A stretch of DNA of 64,000 nucleotides, taken from Leptidea sinapis. Its lineage: Eukaryota; Arthropoda; Insecta; Lepidoptera; Pieridae. Below are positions 32,872 to 43,697 of the stretch, piece after piece (the first letter of the stretch is position 1; each line of letters starts with the position of its first letter). Under the pieces are notes generated by a model, which saw nothing but the letters and a program-made list of their open reading frames with translations, ran no database searches and had not been told where the DNA came from. The translations under genes and the position numbers were made by a program. The stretch covers positions 4,712,001 through 4,776,000 of the forward strand of contig NC_066309.1 of assembly GCF_905404315.1 (NCBI RefSeq), in the 5' to 3' direction.

Positions 32872-33315
32872 AAATCGATGAATGCCAGCTGCACTCACGA
32901 AAAAGTATCACGTTGTGGCTGAACTGGGCGTGCAAGCGAGAGTGAGGAACAAGCGATAGAGAGGGAAGATCGGTCTAAGCGTTCGGCTTGCGACGCATCT
33001 TGTTCCTGGATTATTTAAAAAAAAGGTTAAGTTACAATTTTGACTTAAAAATTATTATGACTTATAAAAAATCTTATATATAAGGATCTTACCAGTGGGA
33101 GGCTTCTTTGCACAGGATGCCGGCTAGATTATGAGTACCACAACGGCGCCTATTTCTGCTGTGAAGCAGTAATGTGTCAATATTACTGTGTTTCGGTCTG
33201 AAGGGCGCCGTAGCTAGTGAAATTTCTGAGCATATGAGACTTAACATCAATTGTAGTGCCGCTGAAATTTTGTTTTTTTTTCAAGAATCCTGCTCGTGTC
33301 GTCCCTTATTTTCAT
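32872..33315 (+). repeat. local duplication, copy 1, including HP repeat copy 10
   Basis: The unit starts TAACGTATTATAAATCGATG and runs through GAAAAAGTATCACGTTGTGG and GCTTGCGACGCATCTTGTTC into an HP-family repeat at 33090-33315. The same order occurs at 37328-37886. The HP copy here has lost about 40 bp around CTTAACATC. Confidence 0.8.
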
Positions 33316-33680
33316 TTTAAATTTTTTTATAGATGTTTTCTTATAACTTGAAATTATCGTCCGTAAACCGACCTTACAGATAATTTATATATTTGTAGGT
33401 GCCGTTACACTTATTGACATGTAATAGTAATACAACTATATCAATTTAAGCGACAGAACGGAACACGAAATAGGTTGTATTGTGGTCTACAAAGAATGGA
33501 TGGTGACGGAAAGGCTGCGTCATAGGAAGGTCCCACGCCGCGCCGGCCAGGGTTGGACAGTTGCCAACTGTTAATTGTCACGAAGTTATTACATTCAGTC
33601 GCGAGGGTTGAACCTACTAGTCCTCTGTTAATATATTCATTTCGATACTTCAGTTTATGAGATTATTTTTATTATCTTTG

Positions 33681-34870
33681 TTACCAATAGCGAGTGACAT
33701 ATTGAGTTGAACCATAATACTCTGCTTTACATTTTAAACAGTTTTTCATGCGATCGAACCATTTTTTCAAACAGGAGGACCACAGAACTGAAGGCATGTT
33801 TTCTACGCGCAGATTGAACGCTATAACTGCCTCTTCGGAATTGGTAAAAGTGAAACCTCTCATCAAATCTTTGATGTTGCGGAAAATACAGAAATCACAG
33901 GATGCTAGGTTGGGGTTATATGCAGGATGGGTGACGAGTTATACTTTTTCGGAAGCTAAAAATGACTTAGTTTTGTTGGCCGTGTGTGAAGAAGCGTTGT
34001 CATTATGTAGGAGAATGCGGCTTTTTGGTCATCTTTCGCGAACTTTTTTTAACACCCTGGTTAGGACAAATGGTAGAATACCACTCGGCATTAACACTCT
34101 TTTGATCAAAAATTTATTGAATTAGGCGTTACTTTGCGGTAATCCATAATTATACAAATGATTTAAGTTTTCTTTAGTGTTAGTTCCGCTAATATTTGCT
34201 CTTTTGATCTTCAACTGGAATTGTGCAGATGGGACCCGCAGCTGAGAAAAAAAGTGCGATCATTTTTTACCAATGTTTCTCGCCTGCCTCACTTTTATTG
34301 GCCTGTTCTCATTTTCCAACACCCATTCACAAGATTGCTGTTTTTTTCGGGTTCAAAACAATAAATCCACGTTTCGTCTCCTGTGACAATGTGAAAAACA
34401 GTATTAGAATGTCCGTGGTCGTACTTCATTAGCATCTGTGAGCACAATTCCACGCGAGCTCGCTTCTGCTCCGCTGTCAGTTCATGAGGTATCCAACGAC
34501 AGCAAAGTTTCTGAACTTTCAATTCTTCGTGTAAAATTTTCTGAATTTGGCTCATACCAATCCCCAATAGTCCTCGGATTGTCTCATAGGTAATCCGCGG
34601 GTTTTCTACAATTAGCCGCTTAACAGTAGCCACATTATTTTAGTTGACGGCAGTTGAAGGCCGCCCTGCACGAAATTCGTCATGTAAAGAAACCTGATCT
34701 CTCTCAAATTCAGCAAAACATCGCCTCACGGTGCTCAAGCAAAGTGCTTCTCTCCCAAAAGCATTTTGAAGACGAGCGGCACAGTCTTGCGGAGAGAGAG
34801 AACTCTTAACCTCATAAAAAATCATCGCCCTAAAATCTTTTCGACTTAATTCCTTTTTCGTTGCGTACGT
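33681..34870 (-). pseudogene. mariner transposase, nearly full length but broken
   Basis: On the minus strand the order is KELSRKDFRAMIFYEVKSSL, RLQNAFGREALCLSTVRRC, DEFRAGRPST, then TVKRLIVENPRITYETIRGL, IPHELTAEQKRARVE, HIVTGDETWIYCFEPEKN (first catalytic Asp region), and near the end GFTFTNSEEAVIAF and KWFDRMKNCLKCKAEYY. A nonsense codon follows PSTAVN, other stops and frameshifts follow, and a 91-bp insertion sits at 34108-34198. It is a SETMAR-like mariner lineage, dead. Confidence 0.85.
34108..34198 (-). mobile_element. 91-bp truncated retroposon inside the mariner relic
   Basis: It is flanked by an 11-bp direct repeat CTCTTTTGATC (34097-34107 and 34199-34209). On the minus strand it ends GCCTAATTCAATAAATTTTT, so it looks like a 5'-truncated retroposon with an A-rich end. 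The uninterrupted mariner sequence is preserved at 36529-36545. Confidence 0.8.
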
Positions 34871-35259
34871 AGAACTTTGATGTGTGATGAAAAATAATTG
34901 ACAAATGATTTCCCGCCAATTTTTTTTTATTAGTAAGAAGGTTGCAAACCTCTCAAAAAATATAACATTCGAAATTCAAATAGTTCCGATTAGCTAGAAG
35001 TGCAAAACTTTTAGTGTGAAATAAAATATAGTCCTCATAGAACATTTTCATTTTAAGAGTGCCGTTACTATAAAATACTGTAAAGTAAAATTTTCTGAAG
35101 CGTCACCCGTTACGTTAGCTTATGTAACGCTCATTCGGGTTAAATTAGGACCTCACCTGAGTTTACGTTGAGTTCATCAAAGTTCTTGATAAAGTTTTCA
35201 CTTCTGTTGTGTGTAGTACACCATATTTTTCTGAATACTTATGGCACCACTTCATTGAC
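34871..35259. other. sequence upstream of the mariner relic, no further feature
   Basis: It probably includes the relic's 5' end. No clear terminal inverted repeat could be read. Confidence 0.35.
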
Positions 35260-35690
35260 ATCTCTCTCAAGACCCTTTTTTTTAAGATAAGATCAGATAG
35301 TCATGGGTATACATAGATGTTACTAATCACAATAAAAAATCTCCATTCCTTGCCCGCATGCTGTGGCGTACAAATAGTAATTAATAACAAGTCAAACAAA
35401 TATATATAAACACAATGACAGTTAATTGACATACATATGAATAATTGAATATTTTGAAATAACATATAATAATTGAAATTGGTAAAAAGTAATTAAATTA
35501 AGTAAAATGATATTTAAAAAAAATGTTAATTGAGTGTTGTATCTGAAAAGAAGTCTTTGATGAAATAGTACGATTTTATCAGTAGGAGATTAAATAGTTT
35601 CTTTTTAAAACACGTCAACATAAGTTCTGTGATATGTGTAGGTATCTTGTTAAATATTCTCGGCGCCATTTTACTCAGGAGCTCGTGGAA
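35260..35690 (-). pseudogene. LINE ORF2 C-terminus with 3' tail
   Basis: The minus-strand frame MAPRIFNKIPTHITELMLTC followed by FKKKLFNLLLIKSYYFIKDF ends in a stop near 35528. This is the IFNKIP C-terminal block common to lepidopteran LINEs. The tail runs to about 35260. Confidence 0.65.
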
Positions 35691-35799
35691 GTATCAAATT
35701 AAATTGACATCAAACACTTCGTTCTGTTATACGGGAATTAGTAATTTGATTTAAAAAAAAAGGATTTCATTTACACATATAAATCTACGTCTAATCTTA

Positions 35800-36023
35800 T
35801 CTTTATTTATATAATTCATCTGTACGTGTGGTGACAGTGATCTCCTCCTAAACGGCTGGCCGGGTATGATGATTTTTTGTGTGATCCAGTGAATTTGAGA
35901 TTGGCTTAGATTCTCAATACAGTCGGCATATAATTCTTGCGTATGTTAGTGATCTTCTAACGTCAGGACCGATTTTTCAAATTTAAGACGTGTGTTCAGG
36001 TCAATGTCTGTCGGGTCCGCTAG
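35800..36023 (+). mobile_element. Helitron, 3' part
   Basis: It contains CTCCTAAACGGCTGGCCGG, GTGATCCAGTGAATTTGAGA, and the terminus TCAATGTCTGTCGGGTCCGC then TAG (CTAG at 36020-36023). It resembles the Helitron at 63385-63823 without the tandem units. The 5' end is uncertain. Confidence 0.6.
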
Positions 36024-36188
36024 TTATATAATAAATAATTCTTTATTATATAACTAGCTAACTAATATTATTTTTCAAATCATAAATCTGCTCTATCACT
36101 TACTCTTTGTAACACAAGACTTAGAAATAAGAGTTGCCCCGTGAATCCCGAACTATAATGACTGCTCTCGGAATATCTTTAATACTAT

Positions 36189-36728
36189 CCTACAAAATAT
36201 AAATATAGCATTTTGTCCTAACGTCATGAATATTCCTATCATGAACCATCTATATCTCATATTAATATATCATATCTAATATTCGTCCCAGTCACATTTG
36301 TAAGAACCAGTCAAGTTCTAGTCGGAATCACAGGGTGCTAGGTTGGGGCTATAATATGCAAGATGGGTGACGAGTTAAAATTTTTCGGAAGCTAAAAATG
36401 ACTTAGTTTTGTTGGCCGTGTGTGAAGAAGCGTTGTCGTGATGTAGGAGCACGCGGCTTTTTAGTTGTCTTTCGCGAACTTATTTTAACACCAGGGGTAA
36501 AGAAATGGTAGAATACCACTCGTCATTAACACTCTTTTGATCTTCAAGCGGAATTGTGCAGATGGGACCCGTAGCTGAGAAAAAAAGTGCGATACAAAAG
36601 TACAAAATATAAATACAGCGTTTTGTCCTAACGTCATGAATATTCCTATCATGAATCATCTATAATATCTAATGTTCGTCCCAGTCACGTTTGTAAGAAC
36701 CAGTCAAGTTCTAGTCGAAATCATATAC
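36189..36728. repeat. 130-145 bp direct repeats flanking a mariner fragment
   Basis: 36189-36334 and 36600-36728 share TACAAAATATAAATA, GTCCTAACGTCATGAATATT, TCGTCCCAGTCAC and AACCAGTCAAGTTCTAGTCG. Between them, 36335-36598 is a second copy of the mariner region found at 33885-34255 (GTGCTAGGTTGGGGCTATA through TGGGACCCGTAGCTGAGAAA). This looks like a tandem duplication that enclosed the fragment. Confidence 0.75.
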
Positions 36729-36764
36729 AAATCGTTCCGTATAAGATGTCACTTAAACCGAAAG

Positions 36765-37080
36765 ACGTCCACTTCTGGACAAAGGTCTTCCTTAAAGATT
36801 TCCAGGATCGGTCTTGCGCTGCTCTCATCCAAACTATTCCGGCGATCTTGATCTCATCGTCGGTCCATTAAGTGGGAGGTCTACCAACACCGCGTTTTCC
36901 AGTAGGTACTATATTCGAGGATTTTACTGGCCTGCACACTGCGACTTATATTTCTGAATCATCTAGGATATACGGTGACTTTAGTTGTCCTACAGATTTC
37001 CGTATTTCTGATTCGTTCTCGAAGGTTTACTCCGAGCATAACCCTCTCTATTGCTAGCAACCACAACATATGACACGATA
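36765..37080 (-). pseudogene. RTE-type LINE C-terminus, minus strand
   Basis: The plus strand shows CGTCCACTTCTGGACAAAGG, CATCCAAACTATTCCGGCGA and GTGGGAGGTCTACCAACACC, the reverse of the GRPPTRW...QQWTS region seen at 25490-25850. It is heavily mutated. Confidence 0.6.
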
Positions 37081-37239
37081 TAACAAAAATAATTTTTCAA
37101 CCGCCGTTTTCCACCATCTTCGTTTTGATTATTAATTTGATGTTATAGAGGCACTAGAGCTCCGTAAAATCTTCTCGTCCTAAATACCACAATGTCTGAA
37201 GACGAAGGTTTTCAACCAGTGTGTATTGCCAGTGATGAA

Positions 37240-37315
37240 TTACGGTACACAAATGATTTGTATAACTATGGATTTCCGCAAAGTAACGCCTACTTCAATA
37301 ATAAAAATGACTTAC
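37240..37315 (+). repeat. retroposon end fragment
   Basis: AATGATTTGTATAACTATGG and CCGCAAAGTAACGCCTACTT then CAATAATA match the 3' end of the retroposon present at 34108, 29766, 53858 and 59105. Confidence 0.65.
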
Positions 37316-37327
37316 GGTATCTTATAA

Positions 37328-37886
37328 GTTAACGTATTATAAATCGATGAATGCCGGCTGCACTCACGAAAAAGTATCACGTTGTGGCTGAACTGGGCGT
37401 GGAAGCGAGAGTGAGGAACAAGCGATAGAGAATCGATCGACGATCGGCCTAAGCGTTCGGCTTGCGACGCATCTTGTTCCTGTATTATTAAAAAAAAAAG
37501 GTTAAGTTACAATTTTGACTTAAAAAAATATTATGACTTATATAAACGATCTTATAGATAATGATGATCTTACCAGTGGGAGGCTCCTTTGCACAGGATG
37601 CCGGCTAGATTATGGGCACCACAACGGCGCCTATTTCTACCGTGAAGCAGTAATGTGTAAGCATTACTGTGTTTCGGTCTGAAGGGCGCCGTAGCTAGTG
37701 AAATTACTGGGCAATGGGACTTAAAATCTTATGTCTCGAGGTGACGAGCGCAGTTGTAGTGCCGCTCAGAATTTTTGGGGTTTTTCAAGAATCCTGAGCG
37801 GCACTGCATTGTAATGGGCAGGGCTTATCAATTACCATCAGCTGGACGTCCTGCCCGTCTCGTCCCTTATTTTCATAAAAAAATAA
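37328..37886 (+). repeat. local duplication, copy 2, including HP repeat copy 11
   Basis: It matches 32872-33315. The HP repeat (37573-37886) is full length here, with hairpin GTGCCGCTCAGAATTTTTGG ... AATCCTGAGCGGCAC and the end CCCTTATTTTCATAAAAAAA. Confidence 0.85.
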
Positions 37887-37892
37887 ATCAAC

Positions 37893-38063
37893 GACTTAAT
37901 TTATGTAATTAATCCCAGAAGTGAGATATATCACTTTTTTTTTTATGGAATAGGAGGACAAACGAGCGTACGGGTCACCTGGTGTTAAGTGATCACCGCC
38001 TACATTCTCTTGCAACACCAGAGGAATCACAAGAGCGTTGCCGGCCTTTAAGGAAGGTGTACG
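37893..38063 (-). mobile_element. SINE-2 tail scrap followed by a LINE-J 3' end
   Basis: 37893-37935 is ATTAATCCCAGAAGTGAG-type SINE-2 tail in + orientation. 37937-38063 is LINE-J on the minus strand (GTACACCTTCCTTAAAGG through GCGGTGATCACTTAACACCA to TATTCCATAAAAAAAA). Confidence 0.7.
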
Positions 38064-38072
38064 CGTGTCGTG

Positions 38073-38240
38073 TCATTGACACACTTTACACACAAATTAT
38101 CTTGCCCCAAGTTAAGCCTGTGTTATGGGTTACAAGTCAATGATATATTTAATACAATATACTTACTTAAACATACATAAATTCATATAAACATACATAA
38201 ATACATTTAAACATCCATGACTCGGAAACAAACATCCATG
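38073..38240 (-). mobile_element. SINE-1, 5'-truncated
   Basis: The body and tail of SINE-1 are present (GGGGCAAGATAATTTGTGT, CCGAGTCATGGATG). The tRNA-like head is missing, because the copy stops where the next Helitron begins. Confidence 0.8.
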
Positions 38241-38539
38241 GTGTTAAATATTGAACTCCTCCGAAACGGCTTGACCGATTCTCATGAAATTTTGAGTGCA
38301 TATTGGGTAGGTCTGAGAATCTGACAACATCTATTTTTCATCCCCCTAAATATTAAGGGTCCACACGAAATGTTTTATTTTTTTAATTTTCTTGACATTT
38401 TTTTTTAAATTTGATTGAATTATGAGTCAGCATTAAAAATACATACAACTTCAAATTTTCACCCATCTACGATCAACAGTTACTTTTGTATCGCGATTTT
38501 AATATTGCCGATATAAACAACGTTTGCTGGGTCAGCTAG
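38241..38539 (+). mobile_element. Helitron
   Basis: It has GAACTCCTCCGAAACGGC, TTGACCGATTCTCATG and the end AACAACGTTTGCTGGGTCAG then CTAG. It matches the reverse of 22686-22961. The left end is truncated against the SINE. Confidence 0.75.
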
Positions 38540-39049
38540 TTATATCATAATATTCTATTTTATATCAAATATTATTATCATATATATAACGACTATTGAT
38601 AAAGAATAATTAAATACATTTTAACGTTACATAAACTTAAATAAATTCGCACAATAACACATTCATCGAAATCAATTGGTTACAGATTCGACTGTTTTCA
38701 CACACAGAAATTGAATAATTATTAATAAAGCTTCATATACCCAAAAATTCATGACATTTACCATCGTTGAATACCGCAATTTATATACACGACAAAAGCA
38801 AATAAAATTGGACGAGCGCCGAAGGTTTTATTACTTGTATTTTTGGCAATATGTTACTTGCATTCCTATTCACACTTTTATACTTGGCCATAATAGGAGC
38901 ACGTATTTAATAAAATAATTCTCTATATTCGAGTGCTGTCTCTTTCTGTTTCACGTAATGTAATAATTTGTTGTAAACAAAATATTTGAACATGCTCTAG
39001 ACGAAGCTATCAGACGAGATCGGGTCGTGCAATATTTTTATTGATAATA
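38540..39049. other. intergenic, no feature recognised
   Basis: AT-rich to 39000. An AATAAA on the minus strand at 39037-39042 belongs to the candidate exon that follows. Confidence 0.4.
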
Positions 39050-39328
39050 TCAAAGTAGGTAGGTTGTGGAGAGATGATGTGAGTAAAAGCTCAAGAGAGG
39101 GGGGATGTTTAAGTTTGCGCATGCGCGGTCATACGCCGCGCCCGTGTCGAAGCTAGCAGCAGTACGCTGAGATGCTTGGCGAAGCTCTCGCAGTCTTCTG
39201 AGCGTGGCCGTCTTCTGCGACAAGGATGAGACTCGCATGGCGCGTTCGCGAATGTAGTGGTGCTTTATGATGCTCCGGCATGACCGTGCAGAATATGCGG
39301 ACGTTTCGTGATCCACACTTTCAGAGAT
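39050..39328 (-). CDS. candidate terminal exon of an unknown gene
   Basis: On the minus strand a 93-codon open frame follows a possible acceptor (CCCACTTGTGGCAATGACAG) and starts ISESVDHETSAYSARSCRSI. It is rich in Ser, Arg and Ala, includes KTATLRRLRELRQASQRTAA, and ends in a stop 8 bases before an AATAAA. Base composition is clearly more GC- and CpG-rich than the surroundings, and an in-frame stop lies just before the acceptor. I do not recognise the protein. Against it: the polypyrimidine tract is weak, and there is no upstream exon I can point to. It could equally be a CpG-rich promoter patch. Confidence 0.35.
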   Translation of the reverse strand: MSESVDHETSAYSARSCRSIIKHHYIRERAMRVSSLSQKTATLRRLRELRQASQRTAASFDTGAAYDRACANLNIPPLLSFYSHHLSTTYLL

Positions 39329-40079
39329 CTGTCATTGCCACAAGTGGGCGGAGAGGCGACACGCGATCTCGGCTGCTCAGGTGAGAGCGATCTTACATCT
39401 TAATTTGAAGACACTGCCACATCGGGGTCGATAAAACATGCTTAACTTTTCAATGTACAAACATGTCATGTCGTAACTATGAGAGTGCTGTCACTTTGAC
39501 CTTTGAACCTTACGGATTTCAAGTTTGTGTATTATTATCTTATCAGTAATAATCGCGCAGAGTAATTGCCCAATGATGACGTCGTTGCCAATAATTTAAA
39601 AGTGTCATGCTTACAGCACGTGCAGTGGCGTGGCTTTTATGCAGTTATTGATGGCATGAGATTTGGCACGTAAAAAATAATTTCATCCGTTTCGTAATAC
39701 CTAGGAAACTTGGCATGAAGGAAAATTGATATTTTTCTACAGATCGCTTATGAGTAGGCTTTTGTTGTCAACCATTATCACGTTGTATCTATACACTGTA
39801 TATACTGTACTGTTGTTAAAGTAACATTTTGTACGTAATGTTACCTACGATATTCGTGATGTTAATCTTTGAATTTTTTAATAATGTATTTATTAAGTCG
39901 AGTTAGTAAGTCTTTTGTGGGCCGATGTACATATATGCAACAAGATGCCAGAAAATATTCTAAACAAAAGTATTACGTTATTCAAAAGAATTGTTTAAAA
40001 ACGTTTGTGTGGTAAAGGTTACTATAACATAAATGACTTTCTTAATGATACCACAGATTGGGAATGGAGTGACCGCCCT
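39329..40079. other. intergenic; GC-rich shoulder then AT-rich
   Basis: 39329-39400 continues the CpG-rich patch and has CTCAG|GTGAGAG, a donor-like site on +. The rest has no recognised feature. Confidence 0.35.
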
Positions 40080-40300
40080 CAGGCTATTAAATAATAAGTT
40101 TAATTGTACAATATTACTTTGTAAACATATTTTTTCGATGAAAAAAAAAGCCCGCTGAGTTTGTTGCACCCGTTCTTCACAGGTCTGAGGCATTTATTTT
40201 GGAATGGGTGGTAGTTTTTGGCTTTCAATAAGTGATGTCACATACTATTTTGAATTTGAATTTTGATTTTAGCAATACCCATCACTTAACATTTAGTAAT
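40080..40300 (+). mobile_element. LINE-type 3' end
   Basis: GCCCGCTGAGTTTGTTGC, CCGTTCTTCACAGGTCTGAG, GGAATGGGTGGTAGTTTTTG and TTCAATAAGTGATGT form a tail I recognise as a widespread lepidopteran retroelement 3' end. No coding part is left. Confidence 0.55.
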
Positions 40301-40734
40301 ATTAGCATGTTATTAAGTGCTTTACTTCGATATAATTATTCTACTGCAAAAGGTATATTTGAAAGAGCCATTAAACTGATAGGATTGAAAACATCCCCAT
40401 TAGAACACGACTTCAAACTCATAATGCTTTAACGATGATGTTAACGATCTGTCTAGATTCATTTTGAGTAAATACAACCCACAAACAGGTTATTAAAACT
40501 CTATCAACAATGAGTCGATATTAGAACGTAAATATTTTTATAAAATCGAGTCACGCGTACAATAACATTATTTTGAATTCTGAACACGCGACGAAGGATT
40601 TTCATTATTGACGTGTATGGAATACGAACCGGTCGAGAGTCGTGAGATATTATTCGGTTTTGGTTTCATGACTCGTCACGCAAAGTTGGTATACCTTATC
40701 CTCATATCTATGTGCTTTGAGTTTATCAACCAAA

Positions 40735-41000
40735 TGAAATCAAAATCACTTTATTCATGTAAGTCACGGAAATGGCACTTATGAGTATCATGAAAAAAAT
40801 TTCTTATAGAATACTATACGGTAAATTTACCGCCACTTCGTAAAGTATTGAGGTAATGAAAAGGGTAAAAGAAGTAACAAGAAACTCATTGCCACTCTTT
40901 TAAATCAACATTTACATTTTCATCGTTTGACAAATATTTTCAATTACAATATGTGTAAAGTGATGCAAGAAAAATACTCAAACATCAAATAGTCAATGCC
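40735..41000 (-). mobile_element. LINE-type tail, minus strand
   Basis: AATGAAATCAAAATCACTTT then ATTCATGTAAGTCACGG is the reverse of a common LINE 3' end. GAAACTCATTGCCACTC further in fits the same tail. Confidence 0.5.
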
Positions 41001-41044
41001 TTACAAGAGTACCTAAGTCAAAAAAGTAAATATTAATTAATGTA

Positions 41045-41214
41045 TATATATATATATATATATAAAAGAGAATGTATGTTTGTATGTTCCCTAATAACTC
41101 CTAAACTATTCGACCGATCTCAATAAAATCTTTTCTAATAGATTCGTTGAAGCTCAAGGAAGGTTTACATATATTTAATTTATATGGCAAAATAACGTTT
41201 GCCAGGTCAGCTAG
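41045..41214 (+). mobile_element. short Helitron next to a (TA)n run
   Basis: It has GAGAATGTATGTTTGTATGT, CTCCTAAACTATTCGACCGA and a terminal hairpin GGCAAAATAACGTTTGCC then AGGTCAGCTAG. A (TA)n tract at 41042-41064 marks the left end. Confidence 0.7.
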
Positions 41215-41523
41215 TACTAAATACAAGTTATTGAGTACAGTAGCTGCATCATCCACACACACCGTAGATAAATAAAGGTATTTTGCGAGCATTTTATAAG
41301 CGATTATAAAAAAAATATAATAACTTTTAAGAATCTGTATCGCAATCAATCTTACAATCGCAGGGCCGCTATGACCTTACTGATAAATTCTAGATTCAAA
41401 TCTGCAAATGCATTACTTATCATGTTTTGTGAAATCAGTGCTAGTATTACAAATTAAGAATTAAAATTAATTCTCAGTTAATTTATAAGTTAACTTTAGT
41501 TATATTAGGTACTAGCTGATACC

Positions 41524-41836
41524 CGTGGGAGACTCCTTTGCACAGGATGGCAACTAGTTTATGGGTATCACAACGGCGCTTATTTTTGCCGTGAAGCAGT
41601 AATGTGTAAACATTACTATGTTTCGGTCTGAAGGGCGCCGTAGCTACTTAAAATTACTGGGCAAATGAGACTTAACATCTTATGTCTCAAGGTAACGAGC
41701 GCAATTGTAGTGCCGCTCTGAATTTTTGGGTTTTTCAAGAATCCTGAGCTGCATTGAATTGTAATGGGCAAGGCTTGTCAATCACCATCAGCTGAACGTC
41801 CTGCTCGTCTCGTACCTTATATTCATAAAAATAAAT
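41524..41836 (+). repeat. HP-family repeat, copy 12
   Basis: Full length from GTGGGAGACTCCTTTGCACA to CCTTATATTCATAAAAATAA. The hairpin arm on the right is degraded (CTGAGCTGCAT). Confidence 0.8.
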
Positions 41837-42076
41837 ACCCTGTGACATACATACATCCATAATTTTTTTATTATCATAAAAATCCTTTATACATAAAAAT
41901 ATAAAGAGGAAAATGATGCTTGTTTATTCTCTGGCAGGACACTTTAAATTGTATAATATAATATAGTAAGTAGGCTAAGTTGTTATATGATTTAAAAGAT
42001 GAGCTGGAAGTTTCTTATCATTTCTTCTCCCCATGTCATAGCCCCTTTACGAACTGATACAGTTTACTAGTACTAG

Positions 42077-42335
42077 ACGACCTGTATAGCCGAGTGGTTA
42101 GTGATCCTACCTACTAAGCTAGAGGTCCCGGGTTCGAATCCCGGTAGGTACAAGCATTTATATGATGAATATAGATGTTTGTTTCCGAGTCATGGATGTT
42201 TAAATGTATTTATGTATGTTTAAGTAAGTATATTGTATTAAATATATCATTGTCTTGTAACCCATAACACAGGCTATATATGCTTAACTTGGGGCAAGAT
42301 AATTTGTGTAAAAAGTGTGTCAATATTATTATAAT
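42077..42335 (+). mobile_element. tRNA-derived SINE (SINE-1), full length
   Basis: The head is CTGTATAGCCGAGTGGTTAG with GGGTTCGAATCCCGGTAGGT, followed by the body and ATTATTATAATT tail. ACTAGT occurs on both sides and may be part of the target duplication. Confidence 0.85.
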
Positions 42336-42672
42336 TACTACTAGTGTTGTTGCAATATGTTATGTTATGGTAAAAAAAAATATATTTCTCTTTCTATAAT
42401 ATATGCTAGCTAGTATAAATATAAAATACAAATTCAAAAAGTACACACTGTACCTTTTACCATACTTGTATTTTGTTCGTACTACTTCTGTATTTTTAGG
42501 TGTGCGATTTTGACATGCACCTGATCAATTTAACTTTTAATTTTGTTGCAGTCATACGTTATGTCTTTTTGACAGTTCTTTTTAAATTCAAACGTGTCTC
42601 CGATAAGATCAAGAAATACATTTTTTCTATTTATTGACAATTTTTTAAGTGACTAATAAATATATAAATATA

Positions 42673-43037
42673 CTAGGTGCCCGAAAGACGTTGATCTGTA
42701 GATAATAAAAAAAATACTTTTTTATAGGAATTTGCCAATTATATTTCAAAACGTCAAGAATTATTTCGTAAACAATGCCCCCTGTTGTTATAATGAAATT
42801 GTTTCACAGCGGAACTGTCAAACCGTGCGTCACTAAATTCTCTCATACAAAATATGTCCATACAAAACAAACATTGAAAATAAAAACAATTATGGGTCCC
42901 AAATCGAAATAAAAACTATCCTATCTCTCAAGTTGGACTTAACTGCACTCCATGAAGTAATCCCCATTAAAATCCGTTCATTAGTTTAGGAGTCCATCGC
43001 GGGCAAACAACGTGTCACGTAATTTATATATATTAAG
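42673..43037 (-). mobile_element. Helitron
   Basis: The minus-strand 3' end is degraded (ACAGATCAACGTCTTTCGGG then CACCTAG). The body equals the outer part of 30255-30902 in reverse. The 5' end lies near 43037 (CTTAATATATATAAATTACG on minus). Confidence 0.7.
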
Positions 43038-43697
43038 GTATAGTAAGACACTTTTTAGATGGGTGCAATCTTGTGAGTTCGCGGTACCGAAATGCTTATG
43101 GCAGTATATCCGTTTACAGCTGACGTATTGTACAACATTAGTGCTGTGAGTATCTTATGAGTGAAATTGAATGGATTTAGTGAAAAGTTCAATGTTTATA
43201 TACTGTGCATTGTTGAAATAGTGTTTTTGTTTTATTAATATATTATTGAAAATTAAAAAAAAATTGAAATTAATAATTTAATGAAACTTCCATATGTTTA
43301 TCGGCAGCCTCTACAACTACCAAGTTATTCGTTTGTATGAAAGGTTTATCAGTATAATTGGTCGTTGTATTTTCATTTGATTAACTCTTATAATTACATT
43401 ATTTGCAATACTATGATTAGGCACATAAAATTATAACTATCATTCCGGGGAAGCGTACCAAGAATACTGGCAGCATTTCCGCGTTGGGTAGCTAGGTTTC
43501 ATACTAAACTATATTTCAATTTTAATAGTCAGCCCCGCCTCTTATTACGTAGTATTTACATCCTCTTTGAAATAACCTTCCAATCATTACAAATTAGCAA
43601 GGAAAGAAAAACGACAAAAATAATTTTACGTACCTATCTATTTAGATGAGAATTGTTTGCTAATAGTATTTTTACATTACATTATGTATTTTGCAAT
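43038..43697. other. intergenic, no feature recognised
   Basis: AT-rich DNA. The last eight bases are the left target duplication of the next element. Confidence 0.4.
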
